In this document: one piece after another, positions 30,792 to 39,881 of the stretch
Layout: every line of letters begins with the position of its first letter
How positions within the stretch are numbered: position 1 is the first letter of the stretch
Assembly: GCA_900545245.1 (NCBI GenBank)
Contig: UQYV01000030.1
Span: 1 to 42,617, forward strand
Direction: 5' to 3'
Source of the DNA: an uncultured Bacteroidales bacterium
GTDB lineage: Bacteria > Bacteroidota > Bacteroidia > Bacteroidales > UBA932
DNA length: 42,617 nucleotides
The notes under the pieces: model-generated
What the model saw: only the letters and a program-made list of their open reading frames with translations
Database searches by the model: none
What the model was told of the DNA's origin: nothing
Position numbers and translations under genes: made by a program

Positions 30792-32720
30792 ATGAAAAAG
30801 ATATTTGGAATTATTATGACGGCAGTTATGCTTGGCTCTTGCAACTCTAATTCGGTTTTTGTTCCAGAAGAGGTAACTGATGCCGATTTGACTCAGATTC
30901 GCAGAGTGGAACCCCTTTCCTGGTGGGTGGGGATGAACACTCCTCTTCAACTTTTGATTCAGGGAGAGGGGATTTCGGAATATGATGTCGTTTTTGAGGG
31001 CGGAAACGGAGTGAAGGTCAGCGGAGTCCACAAGGCGGACAGTCCGAACTATCTTTTTGTCGATGTCGCCATATCAGCGGATGCGCAGCCGGGGACATAT
31101 TATCTCGTGTTCACAAAAGGGGAGGAGAGTTTCAAACGTGCCTACGAAATCGGAGCGCGAGTTGAGGGCTCTGCGCAGAGGAAAAGTTTTTCGAGTGCGG
31201 ATATGATTTATCTCATTATGCCGGACCGCTTTGCAAATGGCGACCCGTCTAATGATTCGACACCCGACACCGCTGAAAAGGCGGACCGCAGCGAATTTTT
31301 CGGAAGACACGGCGGTGACATTCAGGGGATTATCGACCATCTCGACTACATCGCGGAACTCGGCGCGACAGCAATCTGGCCGACTCCGCTTTTGGAAGAT
31401 AATGCGGAGCACGAGTCCTATCACGGTTATGCGGCATCCGACTACTATCACATCGATTCCCGTTTCGGCAGCAACGAACTCTATCGGGAGTTTGTCTCAA
31501 AGGCTCACGGGAAGGGGCTTAAGGTCTTGATGGACATCGTCACAAACCATTGTGGCACATCGCATTGGTGGATGAAGGACCTGCCTTTCGCCGATTGGAT
31601 TCATCAATATCCGCAGTACACCGGGACCAATGTCTGCTTTTCCACGAATATGGACCCGAACGCTTCCCGAAAGGACCTCGAAATTCAGGAAAGCGGATGG
31701 TTTGTCCCTTCGATGCCGGATATGAATCTCGACAATCCTTTCGTGCTCAGCTACTTCACTCAGTGGGCAGTCTGGTGGGCGGAGTATGCGGGACTCGACG
31801 GTTTCCGGGTGGACACCTACCCCTACAACGAGAAAGAGCCTATGTCCCGCTGGTGCAAGGCCATCACAGATGAGTACCCTAATTTCAATATAGTGGGCGA
31901 GTGCTGGACTTCATCCATCCCGCAACTTGCCTATTGGCAGAAGGATGCGCTTGTGAACAACTTCAACTCTAATCTCCCGTCCGTGATGGATTTTCCTCTT
32001 CACGACGCCCTGCGTATGGGACTGAATGAGGGTGCGGGTTGGGGCTGCGGAATGACGAGGATATACGAGATTCTCTCGCACGATTTTCTCTATCCTGACG
32101 TGAATAATCTCCTGATTTTTGCCGGCAACCACGACACGGACCGAATCGGGGATGTGGTCGGGAAGAATCCGAAGAAACTCAAGCTTGCGATGACTCTGAT
32201 GGCGACAATGAGGGGTATTCCACAGATTTTTGCCGGCGACGAGCTTATGATGGTTTCGGCAGACCGTTCGCAGGGACACGGCGGATTGAGAGTGGATTTC
32301 CCGGGCGGCTGGCCTGGTGACAAGATGAATCTTTTCACTCACGAAGGCCGCGAGGCACAGCGCCTCAACACCGACGGCAAAGCGGTCTATCCGGGACAGG
32401 CGGAACTGCTTTTCGACTATGTGAGCCGTCTTTTCAATTGGAGAAAGTCAGCTGAGGTCATTCACACAGGACGCACTCTGCATTTCATCACCCGCGACAA
32501 CACATACGCATTCTTCCGCTACAACGACAGCAAGGCGGTTTTCGTCTTTATCAACAATTCCGAAGAAGAGAAAACCATCCCGTGGAGCTATTATTCCGAG
32601 ATTTCCGAAGGCTTGAAAGAGGGCATCGACGTCCTCACCGGAGCCCCCGTCACCATAGACGACAGCACCAAAGTGGCCCCGGAAACAGCTCTCGTGGTCG
32701 AATTTCAAAGAGGAGCGTAA
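30792..32720 (+). CDS. SusA-like neopullulanase / cyclomaltodextrinase (GH13)
   Basis: The ATG at 30792 gives a good signal and lipobox (MKKIFGIIMTAVMLGSC); an upstream ATG at 30735 would overlap the previous gene and spoil it. The 642-residue protein has a cyclomaltodextrinase N-terminal domain (about 20-125, with VEPLSWWVGMNTPLQLLIQG), the GH13 barrel starting YLIMPDRFANGDP, and a C-terminal beta domain (about 555-642). Conserved regions are MDIVTNHCG (I), GLDGFRVDTYPY (II, nucleophile Asp near 339), IVGECWT (III, Glu near 367) and FAGNHDTDRIG (IV, Asp near 446). SusA of Bacteroides is periplasmic and degrades maltodextrins and pullulan; here a lipobox suggests membrane anchoring. It is the last gene of the operon; the next gene is convergent 51 bases away, with no clear terminator seen between them. 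Confidence 0.92.
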   Translation: MKKIFGIIMTAVMLGSCNSNSVFVPEEVTDADLTQIRRVEPLSWWVGMNTPLQLLIQGEGISEYDVVFEGGNGVKVSGVHKADSPNYLFVDVAISADAQPGTYYLVFTKGEESFKRAYEIGARVEGSAQRKSFSSADMIYLIMPDRFANGDPSNDSTPDTAEKADRSEFFGRHGGDIQGIIDHLDYIAELGATAIWPTPLLEDNAEHESYHGYAASDYYHIDSRFGSNELYREFVSKAHGKGLKVLMDIVTNHCGTSHWWMKDLPFADWIHQYPQYTGTNVCFSTNMDPNASRKDLEIQESGWFVPSMPDMNLDNPFVLSYFTQWAVWWAEYAGLDGFRVDTYPYNEKEPMSRWCKAITDEYPNFNIVGECWTSSIPQLAYWQKDALVNNFNSNLPSVMDFPLHDALRMGLNEGAGWGCGMTRIYEILSHDFLYPDVNNLLIFAGNHDTDRIGDVVGKNPKKLKLAMTLMATMRGIPQIFAGDELMMVSADRSQGHGGLRVDFPGGWPGDKMNLFTHEGREAQRLNTDGKAVYPGQAELLFDYVSRLFNWRKSAEVIHTGRTLHFITRDNTYAFFRYNDSKAVFVFINNSEEEKTIPWSYYSEISEGLKEGIDVLTGAPVTIDDSTKVAPETALVVEFQRGA

Positions 32721-32771
32721 CGAAGCATACTCACCTGAGAGGTACTGAAATAATCGCCGGCCAAGACGAAT

Positions 32772-34475
32772 CTACAGCGTCTGCCCTCCGATAAACTCGC
32801 GCATGATTGAGGTCGGCGGTATCATGGCGATTTCCTCCGGGCTCAGGGCCACGATGTAACTTAGGAACTTCAGCAGGCGCACGGCCTCACCGTAGGCTGG
32901 AGATGTCGGGCTGATGCGGCGCAGAAGCGGTTCTGCGTAGTATTTCAGCATTGGGAGTTCGAACACGAGAGCGGAATTGAACATCACGTCGGCATTTTCC
33001 TGGAACGGGAAGATATTGCGGTTTTCGCCACGGCGGACGCTCGACCAGCGGAGAATCGTCTCCTCCGGGGATATACCTCTGACGCGGTTGTCACGCACCA
33101 TACGGCGCAGAATCCTGTTGTCTGTCGTGGAGATGTTGTTGTTCTCGTCAAGCGAAAGGGACGTGAGCGCGGATGCATAGACACGGAAAATCCTCGTCTG
33201 GTCCACTCCGGGCACCATTTCCGGGTTCAGAGCGTGGATTCCCTCCATAATGAGTATATCCTCCTTTTCGAGTTTCATCCTGTTGCCCTCGAAAGTGCGG
33301 ACGCCAGTCTTGAAGTTGAATCTTGGAATCTCCACCTCCTTGCCCGAGAGCAGGTCGTTCAACTGTGCATTGAGAAAATCGAGGTCCATCGCATGAAGAG
33401 ACTCGAAATCATAGTTCCCGTTCTCGTCCTTCGGTGTGTGCTCGCGATCGACGAAATAGTTGTCAAGTTCGATGACCTTCGGGTTTAGCCCGAGAATCTT
33501 GCACTGTTGCGCGAGACGGAGCGATGAGGAAGTCTTTCCAGACGATGATGGGCCGGCAATGAAAACAATCTTCACGCTTTCGTGTTTCTGCCAGATTGCG
33601 TCTGCGATGGCGGCATACTTGCGTTCATGTCGCGCCTCGGCGAGGTTTATGATTTCGCGGGCATGTCCTTCGAGTATGGCCTTGTTAAGCGAGCCCACGC
33701 TGCTGACTCCGAGCACACGGCTCCATTTTTCGTGATCGTCGAGCGCGGCGGCAAGCTTCGACTGCTTCTTCATCGGGAGAATCCTGTCCTTCTGCCCGAG
33801 CCCCGGATATTGTAGGCAAAGACCCTTGCCGAACGGGCGCAGTTCGAATGTCTTGAGGTAGCCTGTGGACGGCAGCATCGGCCCGTAGAATGAGTCTGCC
33901 GTGTCTTCGAGGAAATAGACGCTGTAGGTGTATCGGCCAAGTGTTTTCAGCAGTTCAATCTTCTCCGGCTGGCCATTCTTCGCGAAAAGTTTCTCTGCCT
34001 CGTCCTCTGTGAGTATCGCTTTGCGGAACGGGATGTTTTTGGCGATAATCTCTTTCATTTTTGCTTTGATCAGTCGCAACTCACCGCCAGAAGGCACATG
34101 TACCTCATATTTCCCTCCTTCGGGATTCTCGTGCAACTCGCAGTAGAGCCCGCTCGGAAGTGCATATTTGATATTTAGGAATTTATCCGGAAAAACGTCC
34201 CTCACCGCCTTCTGAAGCACGAAGCAGAGCGACCGGGCGTATGTGCGGATTCCGTTGGGATGGCCGTAGCCTATGAACTCGATTCTATGTGGTCTGCAAA
34301 TCTCGAAGCCCAGTCCTTTCAGCGTGTTGTCCACCAGCGCCGCCAGAATCTGCTTGTCTTCCGTCCCCTCCGTTTCCTTCGGCATCATATCCTTTGCTAT
34401 ATCAAGCAGCGTGGTCCCAAATTCGACGTCGCGGTAGCTGTCTGTGTTTTCGCAATAAATTCTGATCTTCTCCAT
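32772..34475 (-). CDS. nucleoside kinase with TGS/SAD-like N-terminus and uridine-kinase domain
   Basis: This 567-residue cytoplasmic protein has a TGS-like N-terminal domain (MEKIRIYCENTDSYRDVEFGTTLLDIA), a segment like the second additional domain of threonyl-tRNA synthetase (about 60-190), and a C-terminal uridine-kinase/phosphoribulokinase domain with the P-loop GPSSSGKT at 308-315, VIELDNYFVDRE, the Lid-like DRILRRMVRDNRVRG and DILIMEGIHALNP. This fusion is common in Bacteroidetes, Clostridia and Thermotoga and is annotated as a nucleoside or uridine kinase; the physiological substrate is not certain. It is a single gene, convergent with the Sus operon and divergent from uvrA with a 127-bp gap, and is probably part of the stable core genome. 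Confidence 0.9.
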   Translation of the reverse strand: MEKIRIYCENTDSYRDVEFGTTLLDIAKDMMPKETEGTEDKQILAALVDNTLKGLGFEICRPHRIEFIGYGHPNGIRTYARSLCFVLQKAVRDVFPDKFLNIKYALPSGLYCELHENPEGGKYEVHVPSGGELRLIKAKMKEIIAKNIPFRKAILTEDEAEKLFAKNGQPEKIELLKTLGRYTYSVYFLEDTADSFYGPMLPSTGYLKTFELRPFGKGLCLQYPGLGQKDRILPMKKQSKLAAALDDHEKWSRVLGVSSVGSLNKAILEGHAREIINLAEARHERKYAAIADAIWQKHESVKIVFIAGPSSSGKTSSSLRLAQQCKILGLNPKVIELDNYFVDREHTPKDENGNYDFESLHAMDLDFLNAQLNDLLSGKEVEIPRFNFKTGVRTFEGNRMKLEKEDILIMEGIHALNPEMVPGVDQTRIFRVYASALTSLSLDENNNISTTDNRILRRMVRDNRVRGISPEETILRWSSVRRGENRNIFPFQENADVMFNSALVFELPMLKYYAEPLLRRISPTSPAYGEAVRLLKFLSYIVALSPEEIAMIPPTSIMREFIGGQTL

Positions 34476-34590
34476 ATATATATTGTCATATTTTATTTGT
34501 CTTCTGAACGTGGTTGCACCAAGCGCCGCTGATTCCCTACAAATTAGTGACCGAAGGTGCTCGGGACGGACATATTTTGTATAAAATTAG

Positions 34591-34598
34591 TAATTTTG
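34591..34598 (+). promoter_or_regulatory. -7 box before uvrA
   Basis: TAATTTTG matches TAnnTTTG and lies five bases before the uvrA ATG, implying a very short leader. No -33 TTG at 19-21 bp was found. Confidence 0.35.
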
Positions 34599-34602
34599 CA
34601 GT

Positions 34603-37437
34603 ATGAAATCGACCGGAAAATATATCGAGATAAGGGGCGCGAATGCGCATAATCTGAAAAATGTTTCATTAGACATTCCGCGCGGGGAGTTCGTTGTGAT
34701 TACGGGTTTGAGCGGGAGCGGAAAGTCGTCGCTTGCATTCGACACTCTGTATGCCGAGGGACAACGGAGGTATATGGACACGCTCTCAACCTACGCGAAG
34801 CATTTTATGGGAATACTCGAAAAGCCTCAGGTGGAGAGCATAGAGGGACTCAGCCCCGTCATCGCAATCGAGCAGAAGACGACGGGAAAGAACCCTCGTT
34901 CGACTGTCGGTACGATTACGGAAATATATGATTTCCTGAGACTTCTGTACGCCCGTGCATCGAAGGCCTACTCCCCGGCGACGGGAAAAGAGATGGTGCG
35001 CTACACCGATGACCAGATAGTCTCTCTGATTATCGGAAACTACGGCGGGCGCAAGTGCATGCTTCTCTCTCCGCTCGTCCGGGGACGCAAGGGGCACTAT
35101 AAGGAACTGCTTGCCCAGATGCGAAAGAGGGGATATACCCAGGCGCGGATTGACTCTGAAATCGTCGAACTCTCGGAAATTGAGGCGCTGGATCGCTACA
35201 AGCCGCATTTTATTGAACTTGTAATTGACAGGCTCAAGCCGGAAGTGAAGGACGAAAAGCGGATTCGGGAGTCAGTGATGGCGGCTCTGAACCTTGGCAA
35301 GGGCTCGCTTGCGGTTTTGGACATGGAAACGGGTGAACTGCACCACTATTCGAAGCATCTGGTGTGCCCGGACACGGGTCTGTCCCTTGAGGAGCCGGCC
35401 CCACATACGTTCTCGTTCAACTCTCCGCAGGGCTATTGCCCCCACTGCAAGGGACTTGGAACCATCGTGAATGTCGATGTGAAGTCCATAATTCCGGACC
35501 CGTCAGTTTCGATTGCGGACGGAGGAATCGTGCCTCTGGGGAATATCCGCCAGACAAAGAAATTTGACATAATCCGTTCCATTGCAAGGAAATATGACTT
35601 TTCATTATACGACCCCATAGAACTCGTGCCGCAGGAAGCTCTGACTCTGATAATCTATGGCTCTGACGAACTTTTCCGCGTTGGGGAGGGGGCCATGTCA
35701 GAGATGGTGTCGTTTCCGGGAATTGTGGGCGACATTGACGACAAGATTGTGTGTCCGGAGTGCGGCGGGACAAGGCTGAAGAAGGAATGCGGTTGTTTCA
35801 AGATTGACGGAAAGCCTATCTGGGAGGTCTCGGCGATGGAAATCAGCGCGTTGAAGGAGTGGCTGCTGAGCCTGCCGGGAAAACTTGACAACAGGGGGAA
35901 CGCGATTGCCAGGGACATTCTCAAGGAACTTGACGAGAGGGTGCAGTTCCTGCTTGACGTGGGTCTTGACTACCTTTCGCTCGACCGTGCCACCGCGTCG
36001 CTGTCGGGAGGGGAAAGCCAGCGCATCAGGCTCGCTACGCAAATCGGGTCGAAGCTTGTGAACGTGCTCTACATCCTCGACGAGCCTTCAATCGGGCTGC
36101 ACCAGAGGGACAACCGCAAACTGATTGCTTCCTTGCAGGAACTTCGTGACAGCGGCAATTCTGTGATGGTTGTGGAGCATGATGAGGAGACGATGAAAGC
36201 AGCCGACTGGCTCGTGGATGTCGGTCCTGGAGCCGGTTCCGAGGGCGGGCACATCTGCATGAACGGCCCGTTCAAGCTGTTGGCCGCACATCAGGTGGCG
36301 GTGGAAGGAAAAAATCCCGGATTTGTCGATTCGGCGGGTGAGGAAGATGTCGTGGAGCACTGCATTTTCGGCAACTCGGTGACTTTGGATTATTTGCGTG
36401 GAATCAGACGTGTTGAAGTCCCGGCCGTGCGCCGTCCGGGGAATGGTCTGTTTCTGACGATAAGGGGGGTGCATGGCAATAATCTGAAGAATGTTGATGC
36501 GGCATTCCCTCTCGGATGTTTCATCGGAGTTGCCGGAGTCAGCGGCTCGGGCAAATCGACTCTGATTAACGAAACTCTGATGCCTATTCTGAAAAACAAG
36601 TTCTTCAGAGCCAAACTGCCGGTGCTTCCGTATGGCTCGATTGAGGGAGTGGAGAACATAGACAAGGTTATAGAGATTGACCAGTCACCGATAGGCCGTT
36701 CTCCGAGGAGCAATCCTGCCACCTTCACGGGCGTGTTCGACGACATCAGAAAACTGTTTGAGGCGACTCCGGACGCAAAGGTCCGCGGGTTCAAGGCGGG
36801 CCGCTTCTCTTTTAATGTCGCTGGGGGGCGTTGTGAGGAATGCAAGGGAGCCGGGCTGAAGGTTATAGAGATGAATTTCCTTCCGTCGGTGAACGTGGTC
36901 TGCCCGCAGTGCGGCGGTCGTCGCTACAAGGAGGATACGCTTGCTGTCTATTATAAGGGGAAGAATATCAATGACGTGCTTGAGATGCCGATTTCAGAGG
37001 CATACGAGTTCTTCAGACCGGTGCCTGCCATTGCGGTGAAGCTCAAGGCCCTGCTTGACGTCGGCCTCGGCTACATAACCCTCGGTCAATCCTCCGTCAC
37101 GCTTTCAGGCGGTGAGAGCCAGCGCATGAAACTTTCTGCAGAACTCTCCAAGAAATCCACAGGAAAGACTCTCTACATCCTCGACGAACCCACCACCGGT
37201 CTCCACACCGAAGACATCAAGGTTCTTCTCGGTGTCCTCCAGAAACTCGTTGACGGCGGCAACACCGTCATCATCATTGAGCACAATCTCGATGTCCTCA
37301 AGTCCGTCGATTACCTCTTCGACCTCGGTCCCGAAGGCGGCCGCCGCGGAGGTCTCATCGTTTCGCAGGGCACACCCGAGCAGGTTGCCGCCGACCCCGC
37401 CTCCGTCACCGGCCCCTACCTTCAGCCCTTGCTATAA
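34603..37437 (+). CDS. uvrA: excinuclease ABC subunit UvrA
   Basis: UvrA recognises bulky DNA lesions with UvrB in nucleotide excision repair. The 944-residue protein has two ABC ATPase halves. Half 1 has Walker A GLSGSGKSS at 35-43, the Q-loop region VIAIEQKTTGKNPRSTVGT and signature LSGGESQRIRLATQIGSKL; half 2 has GVSGSGKST, IDQSPIGRSPRSNPATFTG and LSGGESQRMKLSAELSKK. Zinc modules are visible: CPHCKGLG and CPECGGTRLKKEC in half 1, and CEECKGAG...CPQCGG in half 2. The first zinc module carries only CPDTG where many UvrA proteins have CxxC, so that metal site may be incomplete. Length and order are normal. The stop is nine bases from the convergent higA. Confidence 0.95.
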   Translation: MKSTGKYIEIRGANAHNLKNVSLDIPRGEFVVITGLSGSGKSSLAFDTLYAEGQRRYMDTLSTYAKHFMGILEKPQVESIEGLSPVIAIEQKTTGKNPRSTVGTITEIYDFLRLLYARASKAYSPATGKEMVRYTDDQIVSLIIGNYGGRKCMLLSPLVRGRKGHYKELLAQMRKRGYTQARIDSEIVELSEIEALDRYKPHFIELVIDRLKPEVKDEKRIRESVMAALNLGKGSLAVLDMETGELHHYSKHLVCPDTGLSLEEPAPHTFSFNSPQGYCPHCKGLGTIVNVDVKSIIPDPSVSIADGGIVPLGNIRQTKKFDIIRSIARKYDFSLYDPIELVPQEALTLIIYGSDELFRVGEGAMSEMVSFPGIVGDIDDKIVCPECGGTRLKKECGCFKIDGKPIWEVSAMEISALKEWLLSLPGKLDNRGNAIARDILKELDERVQFLLDVGLDYLSLDRATASLSGGESQRIRLATQIGSKLVNVLYILDEPSIGLHQRDNRKLIASLQELRDSGNSVMVVEHDEETMKAADWLVDVGPGAGSEGGHICMNGPFKLLAAHQVAVEGKNPGFVDSAGEEDVVEHCIFGNSVTLDYLRGIRRVEVPAVRRPGNGLFLTIRGVHGNNLKNVDAAFPLGCFIGVAGVSGSGKSTLINETLMPILKNKFFRAKLPVLPYGSIEGVENIDKVIEIDQSPIGRSPRSNPATFTGVFDDIRKLFEATPDAKVRGFKAGRFSFNVAGGRCEECKGAGLKVIEMNFLPSVNVVCPQCGGRRYKEDTLAVYYKGKNINDVLEMPISEAYEFFRPVPAIAVKLKALLDVGLGYITLGQSSVTLSGGESQRMKLSAELSKKSTGKTLYILDEPTTGLHTEDIKVLLGVLQKLVDGGNTVIIIEHNLDVLKSVDYLFDLGPEGGRRGGLIVSQGTPEQVAADPASVTGPYLQPLL

Positions 37438-37446
37438 TGCTAAAAT

Positions 37447-37812
37447 CTATACTCCGAGAATTATGTTTGCGTCAATGCCCAGCTTGCGATTCATTTCTCT
37501 CCCGACTTTCAATGTCGGCTCACTTTTCCCATTGAGGTATTCACTTACGCGCGATGCACTGATGCCCAACAGTTTGGAGAGACTTAACTGAGTGAGCCCC
37601 AGTTCGTACATCCTGAGCTTAAGAACATCGGCCAGAGTTGGTTGCCCGACAGAATAATGTTCGTCGGAGTAGTCTGCCACCATATTTGAGAGAAGCTCCA
37701 ATTCAATACTGTTGGGGTCATCTTTCGGCGTGTCGTCCGTCACAAGCGGAAGAAGTTCCTCCACTCTCGCGACGGCCCATTCATACTGTTTTTCATTTTC
37801 TATCCTTGCCAT
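37447..37812 (-). CDS. higA: HigA-type antitoxin, XRE/HTH protein
   Basis: This antitoxin would bind HigB and repress their operon. I start it at 37812 (MARIENEKQYEWAVARVEELL), giving 121 residues; an ATG at 37860 would overlap the toxin gene by 29 bases and add an unlikely leader. The N-terminal half is an acidic helical region, and the C-terminal XRE helix-turn-helix is at about 63-115 (LKLRMYELGLTQLSLSKLLG then RVSEYLNGKSEPTL). It follows the toxin gene by 19 bases, the usual HigBA order with the toxin first. This family often has the DNA-binding domain at the C-terminus, as here. Confidence 0.85.
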   Translation of the reverse strand: MARIENEKQYEWAVARVEELLPLVTDDTPKDDPNSIELELLSNMVADYSDEHYSVGQPTLADVLKLRMYELGLTQLSLSKLLGISASRVSEYLNGKSEPTLKVGREMNRKLGIDANIILGV

Positions 37813-37831
37813 TTTGTGCCTATTTAGTTGT

Positions 37832-38125
37832 CTATATATTCCTGCAATCAATTCTGTCATATTCCGAGTGCGTGCCGATAAAACGGATGTAAACGAACTT
37901 TATTGTGAACTTAATCACCGCAACTATCCTATAGCAGTTCCCCTTTATGTTGAACACATACCGTTGGTTTCCGACGGCATCTGCACTATTGAATGTTCGC
38001 CTGACATCAGCAAAGCAAGTCCATTCGCTCCGTTTAACAATGTCAACCCATTCCTGAATTGCGGTTTTCGCATCGGAATGTATCTCAATGTATTCTTTCA
38101 GGGTCTTTTCCGTAAAAATTCTCAT
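37832..38125 (-). CDS. higB: HigB-type mRNA-interferase toxin
   Basis: This 97-residue basic protein matches the HigB toxin family related to RelE: MRIFTEKTLKEYIEIHSDAK at the start, then WVDIVKRSEWTCFADVRRTF, ADAVGNQRYVFNIKGNCYRI and VYIRFIGTHSEYDRID. The YVFNIKGNxYRIV strand and the HSEYDRI end with His and Tyr are typical of the ribosome-dependent RNase fold, so it looks intact. It is the first gene of a two-gene operon with higA. The reading direction is away from the conjugative module to the right, and the pair may belong either to the chromosome or to the element border. Confidence 0.88.
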   Translation of the reverse strand: MRIFTEKTLKEYIEIHSDAKTAIQEWVDIVKRSEWTCFADVRRTFNSADAVGNQRYVFNIKGNCYRIVAVIKFTIKFVYIRFIGTHSEYDRIDCRNI

Positions 38126-38174
38126 ATCCGTTTGTTTGTTGCATGAAGTTATGAGAAAGGTCTAAGATATTGAA

Positions 38175-38199
38175 AATGAGCATGCATTATCCGCTCATT
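38175..38199. promoter_or_regulatory. inverted repeat upstream of higB, candidate HigA operator
   Basis: AATGAGC at 38175-38181 and GCTCATT at 38193-38199 are exact inverted repeats 11 bp apart, about 50-75 bp upstream of the higB start. Autoregulated toxin-antitoxin operons commonly carry such a site near the promoter. Confidence 0.4.
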
Positions 38200-38300
38200 A
38201 TGGTAATAGGTTACGATTTAGTTAGTTATCTACTGCATCATCCTTCTGCACGTTGCGTAACCTTCAAAGAACTCTTCAAGTGCAAAAGTACAAATAAAAC

Positions 38301-38332
38301 GGGAGATTAAGACAAAATCTCCCTGATTTTTT
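38301..38332 (+). terminator. Rho-independent terminator hairpin
   Basis: GGGAGATT (38301-38308) pairs perfectly with AATCTCCC (38316-38323) around a 7-nt loop, followed by TGATTTTTT on the plus strand. No plus-strand gene precedes it closely, so it may shield the region from incoming transcription or end an unseen RNA. Confidence 0.6.
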
Positions 38333-39158
38333 CACCTTATTTTTGCGGGCTTTTCCGTAAAAGCGGTTTTGTCCGTCGGTACACCATCGCCCAAAAGGAT
38401 TTTGGACGACCGTATGCCGACTACCGCATAAGCGGAGAAAAGGGCTTTGCGTCACGCCTGAACGAGCGATTATCGTTTCAGACTTATGACGCGAGGCCCA
38501 TTTCTTTTTGCGCTTATGCCAAGGAGGTGCTTTTACGGATTTTCAGAGGACTTTTTCTTTTTTGCTGTTCCTTTGAGCCGTAAGCGGAAAGCCGTGCATG
38601 ACCGCTTGCCCATGAATGGCACAAGCCGTCACCCACAGCAGGCAAACCGGGAAGAATGATTTTATCCGCCCGATCTGACAAGTCTGGCCGAACATATAAA
38701 ATCATACTTCCTTGCATGTGGTTTGCCCGGTTTCACGCTTCCGGCGATATTCCTTTTCCTTTGAGGCTTCTTCTTTTTACGGATTTCTCTTTTGAAGTTT
38801 TTCCTGTCTAATCTGCCTCCACTTCCGTTTACCTCCATTTTCGCGCCTTTCAGTGGGCCGCATCAGGCAGTCATTTCCGTTCTGGGCGCAAAGGTAACTC
38901 CGGGATTGGACGGGAAAGCAAGGTCAAGCCTCCTGTTTCCGGCAAAAATCTCCAGCCCTGCGGGTAGTATTTTGGCCGAAAAACCTTGCATTCCCTAATC
39001 CCTACCTTTTCAAGCACCCGAAACGAGAACGACCGATGCGACAGAAAGACGCATTAAAAAAATGTCGGATAAACGAGAGGCAGATAGATAGTTTGAAACT
39101 CAACTCCCTCAGCTCTTGAATCCGCATTAAAAAACAAAAAATCAAAAACAGCGAAAAT
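38333..39158. other. 826-bp noncoding region at the edge of the conjugative module
   Basis: No convincing gene was found on either strand. Short open frames at 38514-38717 (minus) and 38792-38998 (plus) have poor composition. The stretch is rich in short repeats (CCGTAAAAGCGG, GCATAAGCGG, GCCGTAAGCGG) and inverted repeats. It precedes a plus-strand operon of element genes starting at 39159, so a leader, promoter, transfer-origin or boundary role is plausible. The bases just before 39159 are A-rich, as is usual for Bacteroides leaders. Confidence 0.55.
38641..38733. repeat. compound inverted repeat in the noncoding region
   Basis: A 16-bp arm at 38650-38665 pairs with 38696-38711 with one mismatch, and outside it GGCAAACC (38641-38648) matches GGTTTGCC (38720-38727) and AAACCGGG (38644-38651) matches CCCGGTTT (38726-38733). 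The whole could fold as one long stem with a bulge. Such structures are found at transfer origins and in regulatory leaders. Confidence 0.6.
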
Positions 39159-39374
39159 ATGACGGCAACGGCAAATTTCAGACAAATGGCGCAGTACATA
39201 GGGCTTGCGATATGCGGCTTGATGGTGCGCACCGCCTTCGGGATGTTCGGCATCCTTTGGGACATCATCATGGAGATTGTAAACGGAGTGTTCCGAGTGG
39301 CGATAGGCGTAATCGTGGCTATCCTTTCCACTATCGCCTTCTTCGGATTTATTCTTTGGTTATTTACCCTTTAA
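39159..39374 (+). CDS. small membrane protein of conjugative-element module
   Basis: This 71-residue protein has two hydrophobic segments, YIGLAICGLMVRTAFGMFGIL at about 13-33 (21 residues, one beyond the core helix) and VAIGVIVAILSTIAFFGFIL at about 47-66, with few charges. It has no signal-peptidase site and would sit in the inner membrane. It is the first gene of a plus-strand series that includes PcfK- and PcfJ-like genes, so it is probably carried by an integrative conjugative element. Function unknown. The ATG follows an A-rich leader; the next gene starts 11 bases after its stop. Confidence 0.7.
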   Translation: MTATANFRQMAQYIGLAICGLMVRTAFGMFGILWDIIMEIVNGVFRVAIGVIVAILSTIAFFGFILWLFTL

Positions 39375-39385
39375 CCCCTACCGAC

Positions 39386-39607
39386 ATGGCAAAGAGAAGC
39401 AGCAAGACAGTAGAACAGCAGTGCAGATATTACGAGGTGGGCAACATCTTCGTGTATATGGTGGAAACGTACATCAACGGCAACATATCCGTGTTCCGTG
39501 AACTCTACCGAGAACTGAACAAGGACGCACGAAAGGACTTCATGGACTTCCTTTTGAGCGAGGTTGAGCCGACCTATTGGAGAGGAATACTGAAACAGAC
39601 AATCTAA
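39386..39607 (+). CDS. conserved small hypothetical protein of conjugative-element module
   Basis: This 73-residue soluble protein starts MAKRSSKTVEQQCRYYEVGN and continues with VYMVETYINGNISVFRELYR and FMDFLLSEVEPTYWRGILKQ. The start is the ATG at 39386; an open frame extends further upstream but overlaps the preceding gene and is not protein-like. It is mostly helical with mixed charge. I do not recognise a named domain. Position, size and tight spacing (11 bases from the gene before, 12 to the next) suggest it belongs to the same element operon. Confidence 0.7.
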   Translation: MAKRSSKTVEQQCRYYEVGNIFVYMVETYINGNISVFRELYRELNKDARKDFMDFLLSEVEPTYWRGILKQTI

Positions 39608-39619
39608 AATGACAGCGAT

Positions 39620-39877
39620 ATGAACAAGACAACGGAAAAGATACCTACATGGAGCTTGTGTTACCTTACGGGCGGTGACCGGGCGGGGCTGACGGAGGAA
39701 GAAGTCCGCTTGATAGACAAATGGACAAGCGATTGGCAGGTGCAAATCGTTTCGCCCCTCACGGACATGGACGGCAACGCACAGCCGTACTTCTCATACT
39801 ATCCACTTTTCGGACTACCTGCCGAAGTGGAGGACTGCGACATACTTTATCTGAATGACAACCCAGCTAAAATTTGA
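39620..39877 (+). CDS. conserved small hypothetical protein of conjugative-element module
   Basis: This 85-residue acidic protein reads MNKTTEKIPTWSLCYLTGGD, RAGLTEEEVRLIDKWTSDWQ and ends YFSYYPLFGLPAEVEDCDIL then YLNDNPAKI. The pattern (PTWSLCYL-NGD near the start, then FGLPxEVxDC near the end) is familiar from Bacteroidales conjugative elements, where it is a conserved protein of unknown function. No signal peptide or membrane segment. It lies 12 bases after the preceding gene and its end runs up to the PcfK-like gene, so the two are probably translationally coupled. Confidence 0.75.
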   Translation: MNKTTEKIPTWSLCYLTGGDRAGLTEEEVRLIDKWTSDWQVQIVSPLTDMDGNAQPYFSYYPLFGLPAEVEDCDILYLNDNPAKI

Positions 39878-39881
39878 CGAT

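Noticed and set aside
38514..38998. Open frames of 67-68 codons in the noncoding region (minus 38514-38717, plus 38792-38998)
   Set aside because: Low-quality composition, no recognisable domain and no operon context; nucleotide-level structure explains the region better.
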